NCBI RefSeq assembly: GCF_000383415.1
Contig: NZ_KB911260.1
Span: forward strand, 178,937-242,936
Reading direction: 5' to 3'
From: Hyphomicrobium zavarzinii ATCC 27496
Lineage (GTDB): Bacteria; Pseudomonadota; Alphaproteobacteria; Rhizobiales; Hyphomicrobiaceae
Length of the DNA stretch: 64,000 bases
The translations under genes and the position numbers were made by a program. The notes under the pieces are model-generated. The model was not told the DNA's origin. It saw only the letters and a program-made list of their open reading frames with translations, and made no database searches. Positions 8,161 through 17,442 of this stretch are shown here, in pieces (positions within the stretch are counted from its first letter, which is position 1; every line of letters begins with the position of its first letter).

Positions 8161-8826
8161 TCAGGGTGCCGGAGTGGCCGGAGCTGGCTCGCTCGGTGCC
8201 GGGGTTGCCGGAGCCTCGGGAGCGGGTGCAGGCTCGCTCGGCTTGGTGGCGCTGTCGACCGCCTCCTTGGCGGAATCGATCGCGCCCGAGACGGCCTCCT
8301 TGGCCTTCTCGATGGCGGGCGCGGCTGCCTCCTTCGCCTTGTCGAGAGCCTCCTGAGCCTTCTGCTTGGCGTCGTCGAGCTGGGGCTTCGACTTGTCGGA
8401 GAACTCGTTGACCTTCTCCTTCGCGCGCTCGAGCAGCGACTTCGCAGGCTTCTTGCGCTGGAATTCCGGCGCGGTGTCGAGCGTTTCCTTGGTCAGGTCC
8501 GGCAGGGATACGAAGAGCTTTCCGTCCTTCTCCTCGAACTTCAGGGAGGAGAGGTCGACGCCAACCTTCTTCTCGGCCCATCCGAGATAGCCGCCGGTGC
8601 CCATAACAACGCCGACGACCTGATTCTGGTCGTTGATGATCAGATCCTCGACGTCGCCGACGATGGTGCCTTCTTTGCCGTGAACCTTCGCACCGATCAG
8701 GTGATCCTTCGCGAGGTACTGGGCATCGGTCTGGGCGGGGACAAAGACGGTATCGGCCCAGGAAAGGGTGGCTGCCAGCGGGGTTGCCACGAGAAGGCCG
8801 GCAGCGAGAAGCGAAATGTGTTTCAT
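8161..8826 (-). CDS. Exported PRC-barrel domain protein with helical tail
   Basis: 221 residues. A signal peptide (first ~24 residues, ending SWA) is followed by a PRC-barrel domain at about residues 35-100 (LIGAKVHGKEGTIVGDVEDL, VVGVVMGTGGYLG). Next comes an Ala/Lys/Glu-rich amphipathic stretch with repeated EKAKEAV-like units, probably a coiled coil, and a Pro/Ala-rich end. PRC barrels often mediate surface or envelope interactions; here the secreted form points to the periplasm. The exact role is unknown. Its upstream region contains nested inverted repeats (8840-8903). Confidence 0.85.
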   Translation of the reverse strand: MKHISLLAAGLLVATPLAATLSWADTVFVPAQTDAQYLAKDHLIGAKVHGKEGTIVGDVEDLIINDQNQVVGVVMGTGGYLGWAEKKVGVDLSSLKFEEKDGKLFVSLPDLTKETLDTAPEFQRKKPAKSLLERAKEKVNEFSDKSKPQLDDAKQKAQEALDKAKEAAAPAIEKAKEAVSGAIDSAKEAVDSATKPSEPAPAPEAPATPAPSEPAPATPAP

Positions 8827-9194
8827 GCGGTTTCAGGTCCTTGGAACAGTATGCGTCTTGTACGTGATGGGACGATACGCGTCTTACAAGCACGGGTTCC
8901 AAGAAAGCACCACTTTTTGGCAGGCGTGCGTCCAAACGCACAGGGGAGAAAATCCTGCCAAGGCGCTCGAATCACGGACATAATTGGGGAGGAGACGTGC
9001 CTTTCGCCGCGCCAGGATTGCAGGGGCGGGGATCGGTCGGCTAAACTCGCCCCTATCGTCGAATCTGCACGCGGACGGGCGTTTTTGGGTAGTTGCTCGA
9101 TGGCCCCGGGGTGCTTTGTGAAGTGGGCTCGCGCCTGCCTCTCAAACGACCGGGGTTTCGCCGCCGTCACGTCACCGCTTCTAGGACACCGACA
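8827..9194. other. Divergent promoter region between PRC-barrel gene and gyrA
   Basis: About 370 non-coding bases between two divergent genes. Nested inverted repeats lie close to the PRC-barrel start: CTTGGAAC at 8840-8847 with GTTCCAAG at 8896-8903, and CTTGTA at 8857-8862 with TACAAG at 8885-8890. No gene is apparent. Confidence 0.5.
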
Positions 9195-11969
9195 TTGACA
9201 GACAATAGTGACCGGCCCGGCGCCTCAGGTCCGAGCGACATTCGTCCCGTTCTCATTCAGGACGAGATGAAGCGCTCGTATCTCGAATACGCGATGAGCG
9301 TGATCATCTCCCGCGCGCTGCCCGATGTGCGCGACGGCCTGAAGCCCGTGCACCGGCGCATCCTCTACGCCATGCAGCGGCTGGGGCTCGACTGGAACAA
9401 GAAGCACATGAAGTCGTCCAAGGTGGTGGGCGACACGATGGGCGACTTCCATCCCCACGGCAACCTCGCCATCTACGACGCGCTCGTGCGCCTCGCGCAG
9501 GATTTCTCCATGCGCGTGCCGCTGATCGACGGGCAGGGCAACTTCGGCTCGGTGGACGGCGATCCGCCCGCGGCCGAGCGCTATACGGAAGCGCGCCTCT
9601 CCAAGATCGCGCAGTTCCTGCTCGACGATCTCGACAAGGATACGGTCGACTTCAAGCCGAACTACGACGACCGTCTCGAGGAGCCGTCGGTGCTGCCGGC
9701 GAAGTTCCCGAACCTGCTCGTCAACGGCGCGGGCGGCATCGCCGTCGGTATGGCGACGAACATTCCACCCCACAATCTCGGGGAAGTCATCGATGCCTGC
9801 ATTCTCATGCTCGACAACCCGGAGACGAGCATCGACGATCTCACGCAGGTGATCCCGGGGCCCGATTTTCCGACGGGTGGTCTCATTCTCGGACGCGCGG
9901 GCGCGCTCGCCGCCTATCACAAGGGCCGCGGCTCGATCATCATGCGCGCCAAGGTCGAGGTGGAGGAGATCCGCAAGGATCGCGACGCGCTGGTCGTCAC
10001 GGCCATCCCCTATCAGATCAACAAGCGGGTGCTGATCGAGAAGATCGCCGACCTCGTGCGCGAGAAGCGCGTCGAGGGCATTTCCGACATCTGGGACGAG
10101 AGCAACCGCGAGGGTATGCGGATCGTCATCGAGCTCAAGCGCGACGCGATTGCGGACGTGGTTCTGAACCAGCTCTGGCGCTATTCGGATCTGCAGACCA
10201 CGTTCGGCGCCAACATGCTGGCGATCAACGGCGGCAAGCCCGAGCAGCTCAATCTCCGCGACATCATCGAGGCGTTCACGACGTTCCGCCAGGACGTGGT
10301 GACGCGGCGGACGCGGCATCTGCTGTTCAAGGCGCGCGAGCGGGCGCACGTGTTGGTGGGCCTCGCCATCGCGGTCGCGAACATCGACGAGGTAATCAAG
10401 CTGATCCGCTTCTCGCCCTCTCCGGCGGAAGCCAAGACGCAGCTCATGGCGCGCGACTGGCCTGCGAAGGACATGGCCCCGCTGATCGAGTTGATCGCCG
10501 ATCCGCGTCACGGCCTCGCGGCGGACGGCACCTACCGGCTCTCGGAAGAGCAGGCCAAGGCGATCCTCGAACTGCGTCTCTCGCGCCTCACGGCGCTGGG
10601 CCGCGACGAGATCGGCGACGAGTTGAAGAAGATCGCCGAGGAGATCAAGGACTACCTCGCCATTCTCTCCTCGCGTGCGCGCATCGTCGACATCGTCAAG
10701 GGCGAGCTCATCGCCATCAAGGACGAGTTCGCGACGCCGCGTAAGACGGAGATCGTCGACATCGAAGGCGAGGTCGAGGACGAGGACCTGATCCAGCGCG
10801 AGGACGTGGTCGTCACCGTCTCGCACAAGGGTTACATCAAGCGCGTGCCGCTCTCGACCTATCGCGCGCAGCGGCGCGGCGGAAAGGGGCGCTCCGGCAT
10901 GTCGACGCGGGACGAGGATTTCGTCACGCAGATCTTCATCACGTCGACGCACACGCCGGTGCTCTTCTTCTCATCGCGCGGCATGTGCTACCGCATGAAG
11001 GTGTGGCGGCTTCCGGCTGCGACGCCGCAATCGTCGGGCAAGGCGCTGATCAACCTGCTGCCGCTGGCGCAGGGCGAGGTGATCACGTCGATCCTGCCGC
11101 TGCCCGAGGATACCTCAACGTGGGCTAACCTCGAGCTTATCTTCGCGACCCGCAGCGGCAACGTGCGCCGCAACGCGCTCACCGATTTCGAGAACATCAA
11201 TCGCAACGGCAAGATCGCGATGAAGCTCGACGCCGACGAGGCGGGCGAGGTGGATCGCATCGTGTCGGTCGCCATCGCCTCTCCGGAGGACGACGTGCTG
11301 CTCACCACGGCGCGCGGGCGTTGCATCCGCTTCCTGATCAAGGACGAGGTGCGCCTGTTCAAGGGGCGTGACTCGAGCGGCGTGCGCGGCATCCGGCTGG
11401 AGGACGACGACGAGGTGATCTCGATGGCGATCCTCACGCACGCCGAGGCCTCGCCTGCGGAGCGTGCGGCCTATCTCAAGCAGGCCGCGCAGATCCGCCG
11501 AAGCGAGACGGGGGAGGAAGCCGAGCAGGCACCCGAAGCCGAGGTTGAGGCCGAGGAGGGCGAAGAGGCTGCGGCGGAGCTTTCGCCCGAACGGTACGCC
11601 GAGCTTTCCGCCAAGGAGCAGTTCGTGCTCACAGTCTCCGAGAAGGGCTACGGAAAGCGCAGCTCGTCCTACGAGTACCGGACGAGCGGGCGCGGCGGCA
11701 AAGGCATCGTCGCCATGGTGGTGAACGATCGCAACGGCGATCTCGTCGCCTCGTTCGCCATCGAGCATTCGGATCAGATCATGCTGGTGACGGACGGCGG
11801 CCAGCTCATCCGCTGCCCCGTGCACGACGTGCGCATCGCCGGGCGCAACACGCAGGGCGTGCGTATCTTCAAGACGGAGGCGGAGGAGCGGGTGGTCTCG
11901 GTGGAGCGCATCCCCGACGACGGCTCCGACGGCGAAGCAGGCGAGAACGGCGGCGCGGCCGACGCCTGA
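9195..11969 (+). CDS. gyrA: DNA gyrase subunit A
   Basis: About 924 residues; subunit of the type II topoisomerase that introduces negative supercoils. The catalytic tyrosine is in AERYTEARL, followed by the winged-helix/tower region ([21 protein letters not shown]). The C-terminal beta-pinwheel repeats include the [10 protein letters not shown] box and a second GRGGKGI element. An acidic insert ([18 protein letters not shown]) splits two blades. At the quinolone region the sequence reads [11 protein letters not shown], so the residue equivalent to E. coli Ser83 is Leu and Asp82 is Asn, while Asp87 is kept. The likely start is TTG at 9195 with AGGA eight bases before it; the frame is open back to 9093. 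Confidence 0.97.
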   Translation: MTDNSDRPGASGPSDIRPVLIQDEMKRSYLEYAMSVIISRALPDVRDGLKPVHRRILYAMQRLGLDWNKKHMKSSKVVGDTMGDFHPHGNLAIYDALVRLAQDFSMRVPLIDGQGNFGSVDGDPPAAERYTEARLSKIAQFLLDDLDKDTVDFKPNYDDRLEEPSVLPAKFPNLLVNGAGGIAVGMATNIPPHNLGEVIDACILMLDNPETSIDDLTQVIPGPDFPTGGLILGRAGALAAYHKGRGSIIMRAKVEVEEIRKDRDALVVTAIPYQINKRVLIEKIADLVREKRVEGISDIWDESNREGMRIVIELKRDAIADVVLNQLWRYSDLQTTFGANMLAINGGKPEQLNLRDIIEAFTTFRQDVVTRRTRHLLFKARERAHVLVGLAIAVANIDEVIKLIRFSPSPAEAKTQLMARDWPAKDMAPLIELIADPRHGLAADGTYRLSEEQAKAILELRLSRLTALGRDEIGDELKKIAEEIKDYLAILSSRARIVDIVKGELIAIKDEFATPRKTEIVDIEGEVEDEDLIQREDVVVTVSHKGYIKRVPLSTYRAQRRGGKGRSGMSTRDEDFVTQIFITSTHTPVLFFSSRGMCYRMKVWRLPAATPQSSGKALINLLPLAQGEVITSILPLPEDTSTWANLELIFATRSGNVRRNALTDFENINRNGKIAMKLDADEAGEVDRIVSVAIASPEDDVLLTTARGRCIRFLIKDEVRLFKGRDSSGVRGIRLEDDDEVISMAILTHAEASPAERAAYLKQAAQIRRSETGEEAEQAPEAEVEAEEGEEAAAELSPERYAELSAKEQFVLTVSEKGYGKRSSSYEYRTSGRGGKGIVAMVVNDRNGDLVASFAIEHSDQIMLVTDGGQLIRCPVHDVRIAGRNTQGVRIFKTEAEERVVSVERIPDDGSDGEAGENGGAADA

Positions 11970-12022
11970 GCGGCGCCTCGTCCAGCCGCGTCAGGGCGCA
12001 GGTATATCTTGCAAAATCAGAT

Positions 12023-12062
12023 GGATGCGGGCCGGGTAGCGAAAGCTGCGCGGCCCGCATCC
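12023..12062 (+). terminator. Hairpin downstream of gyrA
   Basis: An 11-bp perfect GC-rich stem (12023-12033 with 12052-12062). It lies 54 bases after the gyrA stop and lacks a strong T run, so intrinsic termination is plausible but not certain. Confidence 0.55.
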
Positions 12063-12196
12063 GTTTGGGGCTCTGGGTCGAGGAGGTCTTGCAGAGTAAA
12101 CTCGTGCTGGAAACCCGAACGGGTGCGATTGCGTTTAGAGTGCACGCCCAAAGGGTCGAGTTTCCGTGATTTGCGTGGCGGCGGCGACCTTCGAAG

Positions 12197-14794
12197 ATGC
12201 CGGAGAATCCCTCCCGAGTTTGGATGATGACAAGCCCCGAAGGCGTTACCCTCACCAATTGCGATCGCGAGCCGATCCACATCCCCGGCAGCATTCAACC
12301 TCATGGCTGCCTGCTGGCCTTCGATGCGGAGCTAAGGTCGGTCGAACGGCACTCGGCGAACGCCGCGGTGCTGCTCGGCCGCGAGGCAGACTCGCTGATG
12401 GGTGCCAGCCTCGACACGCTGGTGGGGCCGCGCTGCGCACATGACATCCGCAACGTGCTCACCACGTCGACGAATGCGGCGCGGCCGGGTCTCATGATGG
12501 GCGCGGCGGTGCCGGATGGCTCCGCCTTCGATATCGCGGTGCATCGCTACAAGGGCAATGCCATCGTCGAGCTCGAGCCCGCGCGGAGAGATCGCGCCGG
12601 AAGGCCGCTCGAGCTGGCGCGCGCGCTGATCGGTCGCCTCAAGGATCTGAGCAGCGTGGACATGATGATGATGCAGACGCCGCGTCTGCTGCGCGTGCTG
12701 CTCGATTACGACCGGGTGATGATCTACCAGTTCGCCCACGACGGGGCAGGGTGCGTGAGGGGTGAGGCGAAGCGGGAGGATCTCGAAAGCTTTCTCGGCC
12801 AGTATTTTCCGGCGAGCGACATTCCCCGGCAGGCCCGTGAGCTCTATCTCAAGAATACGATCCGCATCATCTCGGATGCGAGTTGTGAGCGTATTCCGAT
12901 CCTGCCGGATCTCGATGCTTCCGGCGAGCCCTTGGACCTCAGCTACGCGCATTTGCGCAGCGTCTCTCCGATCCATTGCGAGTATCTGCGCAACATGGGC
13001 GTCGCGGCCTCCATGTCGATCTCGATCATCGTCGGAGGCGAGCTTTGGGGGCTGATCGCATGCCATCACTATTCGCCGCGCTCGCTTTCCATGGCGGAGC
13101 GTGTGGCGGCGGAGATGTTCGGCGATTTCTTTTCGCTCCACCTGGAGGCGCTGCACCAGAAGAACCGGCTGGAAGCGGCTGTCGCTGCGCGGCGCGTGCT
13201 CGACGGCCTGTTGCGCGAGGTCAGCTATCATAGCGACATCGAGAGCTTTCTGCGCGAGCGGATTGCGACGTTCGCCAATCTGATACCCTCGGACGGCGTC
13301 GGGCTCTGGATCAACGGCGCCTATACGGCTCATGGCACCACGCCGCCCGCTGCCGCGATTCCTGCGCTTGCGCGGCTCGTCGCGTCCGTTTCCGAGGGGA
13401 AGGTGTGGGGAACGCACGAGCTTTCGTCGCTGCTGCCTGCGGCGGAAGCCTATCGGGCGGATGTTTCGGGAGTGCTGGCCGTGCCGCTGTCACAGGTGCC
13501 GCGCGACTATCTCCTCTTCTTCCGCAAGGAGGTGGTGGAGACGGTGTCGTGGGCCGGCAATCCCGACAAGGAGTATCAGACGGGACCGTCCGGCGACCGG
13601 CTGACGCCGCGCAAGAGTTTCGCGATCTGGAAGCAGACGGTGGAGCGGCAATCCCTGCCGTGGATGGCGAGTGACCGGGAGAGCGCCGAAGCGGTGCGCA
13701 CCGCGCTGCTCGAAGTGATCATGCGGCAGACCGAGCTTCTCTCTGCCGAGCGGCGCAAGGCAGATGTGCGCCAGAAGGTGCTGAACGAAGAGCTCAATCA
13801 CCGCGTCAAGAACATCCTGGCGTTGATCAAGTCGCTCGTTTCGCGGCCGGTGGAGGATGCGCGCTCGCTCGACGAGTACGTCGTGTCGCTCAAGGGGCGT
13901 ATTATGGCGCTCGCGTTCGCCCACGATCAGGTGATCCGCAGCGACGGAGGCGGCAATCTTCGGGATCTGCTCGAGGCGGAGCTCGGACCCTACGGGGGTG
14001 GCAAGGCTCGGATCACGATCGAGGGGCCGAGCGTGGGGCTTGATGCGCGCGCCTATTCGGTAATGGCGCTGGTGTTTCACGAGCTGGCAACCAACGCTGC
14101 CAAGTATGGCGCGCTCGCGGTGGATGGCGGGCACCTCGATGTGCGCTGGTCGCTGACGGAGACTGCTGACTGCGGGGTGCGCTGGCGCGAGACAGGCAAG
14201 GTGGGGATGTCGGCGCCCGCGCGCCGCGGCTTCGGCATGGTTCTGATCGACAGGAGCGTGCCGTTTGATCTCGGCGGTGAGAGCGAGCTGGTGTTCGAGC
14301 CGGGCGGTGTCTCCGCGCGCTTTCTCATTCCGAGCAAGTTCGTATCGGCGGTCAGCGTCGAGCGAGGAAAGACGGGTGCCGTGCGGGCTGGAGCGGGCGA
14401 ACAATCGGCTACGCTCGAGGGCCTTCGCGTGCTGATCGTGGAGGATCAGCTCGTGATCGCCATGGACGTAGAAACCGTGCTGTCGCGTTACGGCACACAG
14501 TATATCGACACGGCAGCGACCTCCGCCGAGGCCCTGCGGATCGTGACGCGGACGGCTCCAGACGTCGCGATCCTCGACATCAATCTCGGCATCGGCACCT
14601 CTCTTCCCGTTGCGGAAGAGCTGACGAGGCGCAAAATCCCGTTCGTCTTTGCCACCGGATACGGGGACTCGCTGATCATTCCCCGCAGCATGGCGTCCGT
14701 GCCGATCGTGCGGAAGCCGCACGACGAGGGGCTGTTGGTGGAGGCTATCAACGTGGCTCTCTCACGTGCACGGGCGGACACCTCGCACGGCTAG
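12197..14794 (+). CDS. Bacteriophytochrome HWE-type histidine kinase with C-terminal receiver domain
   Basis: 865 residues. The PAS domain carries the biliverdin-attachment Cys22 (TNCDREPIHIPGSIQPHG). The GAF domain has PASDIPRQARELY, PIHCEYLRNMG and ACHHYSPR. The PHY domain has the tongue motif PRKSF. The kinase is of the HWE/HisKA_2 type: H-box EELNHRVKN near residue 532, N-box HELATNAAKYGAL, a WRE motif and a G-box GFGM. A receiver domain follows (VLIVEDQLVIA, phospho-Asp in ILDINLG). It should sense red/far-red light and phosphorylate its own receiver or a partner. ATGs at 12224/12227 are alternative starts; either keeps the Cys. No haem oxygenase gene lies nearby, so biliverdin must come from elsewhere. 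Confidence 0.95.
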   Translation: MPENPSRVWMMTSPEGVTLTNCDREPIHIPGSIQPHGCLLAFDAELRSVERHSANAAVLLGREADSLMGASLDTLVGPRCAHDIRNVLTTSTNAARPGLMMGAAVPDGSAFDIAVHRYKGNAIVELEPARRDRAGRPLELARALIGRLKDLSSVDMMMMQTPRLLRVLLDYDRVMIYQFAHDGAGCVRGEAKREDLESFLGQYFPASDIPRQARELYLKNTIRIISDASCERIPILPDLDASGEPLDLSYAHLRSVSPIHCEYLRNMGVAASMSISIIVGGELWGLIACHHYSPRSLSMAERVAAEMFGDFFSLHLEALHQKNRLEAAVAARRVLDGLLREVSYHSDIESFLRERIATFANLIPSDGVGLWINGAYTAHGTTPPAAAIPALARLVASVSEGKVWGTHELSSLLPAAEAYRADVSGVLAVPLSQVPRDYLLFFRKEVVETVSWAGNPDKEYQTGPSGDRLTPRKSFAIWKQTVERQSLPWMASDRESAEAVRTALLEVIMRQTELLSAERRKADVRQKVLNEELNHRVKNILALIKSLVSRPVEDARSLDEYVVSLKGRIMALAFAHDQVIRSDGGGNLRDLLEAELGPYGGGKARITIEGPSVGLDARAYSVMALVFHELATNAAKYGALAVDGGHLDVRWSLTETADCGVRWRETGKVGMSAPARRGFGMVLIDRSVPFDLGGESELVFEPGGVSARFLIPSKFVSAVSVERGKTGAVRAGAGEQSATLEGLRVLIVEDQLVIAMDVETVLSRYGTQYIDTAATSAEALRIVTRTAPDVAILDINLGIGTSLPVAEELTRRKIPFVFATGYGDSLIIPRSMASVPIVRKPHDEGLLVEAINVALSRARADTSHG

Positions 14795-15056
14795 ATGCCC
14801 TTTGGGTTACACTCGCGGAAATTATTACGGGCGGACGTTCGGGCTTCGCCGTTCTGACTCAATGCAGCCGTTTGCTGTGCGAGACGGGGCGAGTCGCGCG
14901 GGGCTGTCGTGCGAGCTGTCCGCTCACAGGGGCGGTCGTTTTCGATTGAAACGCGATCGTGCTCGGCGTCTCTTGTGTGTTCTTTGATTCACGCTCGGGA
15001 TCGCCTGCGATTCCGGGGACTTGCTTGTCGAAGTTGGTTCGCAAAGGGGAAATTGG

Positions 15057-15335
15057 ATGAAGGGTCTATTCGTAGTGGCCGCGTTGTCGCTGTCGATGTC
15101 CGCAACGGCCGCGCTGGCCGTGAATGACGCGGTGAAGAACGCCTGTCGCGACGACTATCACAAGCACTGCGACAAGCTCGAAGTCGGCAGCGACGAGCTG
15201 CGCTCCTGCATGAAGTCCAAGGCGACCGAGCTGTCGAAGGAGTGCCTGCAGGCGCTCGTCGACAACAAGGAAGTCACTGAAAAGGACGTCGAGGAGTACC
15301 TGAAAGAGGTCGAGCAGAAGAAGGCGGCCCAGTAA
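15057..15335 (+). CDS. Small periplasmic cysteine-rich repeat protein
   Basis: 92 residues: a signal peptide of about 22 residues (ending AALA), then a mature domain with four cysteines spaced as C-x6-C-x13-C-x11-C (ACRDDYHKHC, LRSCMKS, KECLQAL). This spacing resembles the cysteine-rich (GLG1-type) repeat. The C-terminus is charged and helical. A small disulfide-bonded periplasmic protein is the likely form; function is unknown. The upstream 260 bases hold no gene, and a strong terminator follows, so it is transcribed alone. Confidence 0.85.
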   Translation: MKGLFVVAALSLSMSATAALAVNDAVKNACRDDYHKHCDKLEVGSDELRSCMKSKATELSKECLQALVDNKEVTEKDVEEYLKEVEQKKAAQ

Positions 15336-15361
15336 GGCCCGCAGTCTGCGATCGAATTACG

Positions 15362-15399
15362 AAGGCGCCGGCCCCGTTATGCGGGGCGGCGCCTTTTTT
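15362..15399 (+). terminator. Strong Rho-independent terminator
   Basis: An 8-bp stem (15362-15369 with 15388-15395) is stacked on a 5-bp GC stem (15371-15375 with 15383-15387) and followed by TTTTTT. It lies 26 bases after the Cys-rich gene and also separates it from the convergent regulator gene. Confidence 0.9.
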
Positions 15400-15420
15400 C
15401 GTGAGAGAGGAGGGTCTCGG

Positions 15421-16125
15421 TCAGATAGCCGGTAACGGCTGGCGGACCGCGGTGCCGTGCATGCGCTCGAGCGTCGTGGCCAGCGGGCATTCGCTTTCGA
15501 GCATCTCAATGCTGCGGCAGACCAGACGATTACGGCCAGCGACCGCGATGAGCCCTTTGGCGCGCATGCGCGAGACGATGCGCGAGACCGTATCCGCATT
15601 GAGCGCCAGGTGCTCTGCGATGTCGGTACGTGAAAGGGGCATGTCGAACACGAAGCCCGCCGGCGTCTGCTTGCCGATGCGGAGCACGAGTTCCGTGATG
15701 AGTGCTGCGACGCGCTCTTCGCCTGTGAGACCGGCGATGATCGCGTTGTGCAAGGCGAGGCGCGCCGTCTGGTTCGCGACGCGATCCGAAACATAACGTG
15801 CGAGGTTGGGATCGGTCTCCATGGCGGTCTTGGCGGCCGACCAGCGGACGCGCCAGACCTCTCCGCTCTCCGTCGCCGCCGTAATCTCGGAGCCGTCGAG
15901 CGGCGGCATGGCGGCCGAACGCACGCAGTCTCCAGGATAGAGGATGCTCATGATCTGGTGACGCGCATGGGGCATGGATGCCCGTGCGAGAAACAGCCCT
16001 TTGCGGACCAGATACAGGGTCTCGTCAGGCTCTCCTGTGAGAGCGATCTTCTGACGCTTGCGCGTAGCAATGCGAACCGCGTGCGGTTCCAATTGCTGCA
16101 GGATGAGGTCGGGTGCGGGTTTCAT
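15421..16125 (-). CDS. Crp/Fnr family transcriptional regulator
   Basis: 234 residues. The N-terminal cyclic-nucleotide-binding-like beta barrel covers about residues 20-125 (ETLYLVRKGLFLARA, SILYPGDCVR). A dimerisation helix follows, then a C-terminal winged helix with recognition helix in SRTDIAEHLALNADTVSRIVSRM, of the FNR/FixK type (TVSR). The N-terminal cysteine cluster that binds the FNR iron-sulfur centre is absent, so it is closer to FixK/DNR-like members and must use another signal or act downstream of a sensor. It is divergent from ompW, with FNR-type palindromes between them, so autoregulation and control of ompW are likely (inference). Confidence 0.92.
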   Translation of the reverse strand: MKPAPDLILQQLEPHAVRIATRKRQKIALTGEPDETLYLVRKGLFLARASMPHARHQIMSILYPGDCVRSAAMPPLDGSEITAATESGEVWRVRWSAAKTAMETDPNLARYVSDRVANQTARLALHNAIIAGLTGEERVAALITELVLRIGKQTPAGFVFDMPLSRTDIAEHLALNADTVSRIVSRMRAKGLIAVAGRNRLVCRSIEMLESECPLATTLERMHGTAVRQPLPAI

Positions 16126-16264
16126 GTCGGATTAGCGGATCCCGTCCGTTTCGATTCTGGTTGTTGCACCCGCCTTGCGGCGGGGCGACGGTCACGATGA
16201 ATCCGGTGCGGATCCTCCTCCCTCGACCGTCTGAACCACATCTACATCTTCGGGACGGAGCGCC

Positions 16265-16278
16265 TTGACGGCAGTCAA
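16265..16278. promoter_or_regulatory. FNR/FixK-like box 1
   Basis: TTGAC-GGCA-GTCAA, a perfect inverted repeat of the FNR/FixK half site TTGA(t/c). It lies closer to the regulator gene and is a candidate for autoregulation. Confidence 0.65.
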
Positions 16279-16319
16279 AAGGGGGCATTTCGGAGCCTGG
16301 CGCCGTTGCCGCATCCAAA

Positions 16320-16333
16320 TTGATCCAGGTCAA
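16320..16333. promoter_or_regulatory. FNR/FixK-like box 2
   Basis: TTGAT-CCAG-GTCAA, differing from the consensus TTGAT-N4-ATCAA at a single position. It lies about 180 bases upstream of ompW. Confidence 0.7.
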
Positions 16334-16380
16334 CACTCTCGTGGCGGCGCAGCAACGCAGCGAGTGGATTGATTTTCCTC

Positions 16381-16394
16381 CTGACGCACGTCAG
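16381..16394. promoter_or_regulatory. Degenerate FNR-like palindrome
   Basis: CTGAC-GCAC-GTCAG, a perfect palindrome with the outer T/A of each half site changed to C/G compared with the two boxes upstream. It could be a low-affinity site for the same regulator. Confidence 0.35.
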
Positions 16395-16513
16395 CTCGCC
16401 CAGCGAATTGCCGCTTAAGGTCAGTCCCCGACCCAGCACAAAGTCAAGGCATCAGGTGCCGGCGCGTCGATTGAGTCGGTTACGGGGGTTTCAGGCGGAA
16501 GGACGCGATTATC

Positions 16514-17248
16514 ATGACGATGAAGTTTTTGGGGGCTATGGCAGCCGTGGCCACGGGATTGGCCACGATGGCGGCGGGTTCGCTTCCGGCTGCGGCGGGA
16601 GACAGCAACGGCAACTTCCAGATCAAGGCCGGCGTCTCCGGCGTGTGGACCGATGACGATACGACCAGCCTGGTCACGTCGGGGGGTGTCAATCTGCTGG
16701 CCGCGGGCGCTCATGCCTCGACCGACGACATGGTGCTGCCCACGCTGACGCTCACCTATTTCTTCAACCGCAACGTGGCGGTGGAGCTGTTCTGCTGCTT
16801 CGGCCAGACCAGCGTTGTGGGCGAAGGCATTCTGCGCGGGAACGGCGAGCTGGCGGAGACGTGGATGTTCCCGCCGATCCTCACGCTGCAGTATCACTTC
16901 GACGGATTTGGTGCGGTTCGCCCGTACGTGGGCGCCGGCGTGGAGTGGATCCACTACTTCGACAGCAAGGTCGGCAAGAACGGTCTCGGTGCGGCTTCGG
17001 TGGATCTCGACGACAGCTTCGGGTTTGCGCTGCAGGCGGGCGTCGATTTCGACCTCGGCGGCGGCTGGTCGCTGGGTCTCGATGTGAAGAAGGTGTGGGA
17101 GGACACCGAGGTGACCTGGAAGTTCGCCAACGGCACGTCCATCAAGGCCGATCACGACATCGATCCGCTGATCGCGACCGCGAATCTCGGCTACCGCTTC
17201 AATCTCGACGACCTGTTCGGCCGGCGTGAAGCCGCGCCTCTCAAATAG
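16514..17248 (+). CDS. ompW: OmpW family outer membrane protein
   Basis: 244 residues with a signal peptide of about 28 residues (ending AAAG), then alternating beta strands of an eight-stranded OmpW barrel: [49 protein letters not shown], and a C-terminal [10 protein letters not shown] followed by a short extension. OmpW proteins form narrow hydrophobic channels in the outer membrane. In E. coli ompW responds to oxygen through FNR, which fits the palindromes found just upstream and the divergent Fnr-family regulator. Odd: vicinal cysteines (VELFCCF), unusual in porins. Confidence 0.9.
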   Translation: MTMKFLGAMAAVATGLATMAAGSLPAAAGDSNGNFQIKAGVSGVWTDDDTTSLVTSGGVNLLAAGAHASTDDMVLPTLTLTYFFNRNVAVELFCCFGQTSVVGEGILRGNGELAETWMFPPILTLQYHFDGFGAVRPYVGAGVEWIHYFDSKVGKNGLGAASVDLDDSFGFALQAGVDFDLGGGWSLGLDVKKVWEDTEVTWKFANGTSIKADHDIDPLIATANLGYRFNLDDLFGRREAAPLK

Positions 17249-17254
17249 ACAGCA

Positions 17255-17280
17255 GGCTGCTCCGGCCTTCCGGAGCAGCC
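17255..17280 (+). terminator. Hairpin after ompW
   Basis: An 11-bp perfect stem (17255-17265 with 17270-17280) with a four-base loop, six bases after the ompW stop. There is no strong T run, so it may act as a transcript-stabilising or weak termination hairpin. Confidence 0.6.
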
Positions 17281-17442
17281 CCGCATTCCTTTCCGTTGTC
17301 CGTTGCGACGGAACACTTGGGCCTGGCGCAAGCTGGGCCTTTTTTTACCATCTGCAACTTGGGACGCGCCGGCCGGGCTCTTTCACGAGACGGCTCTGCT
17401 GGCTGCTTGCTCTCGCCTTTGGCGCCCGGCTACAGTGAGTCC

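Larger units (their letters stand above)
16126..16513. other. Divergent regulatory region between Crp/Fnr regulator and ompW
   Basis: 388 non-coding bases holding two FNR/FixK-type palindromes (16265-16278, 16320-16333) and a third weaker palindrome (16381-16394). The centres are spaced 55 and 61 bases apart. No gene is seen here. Confidence 0.6.
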
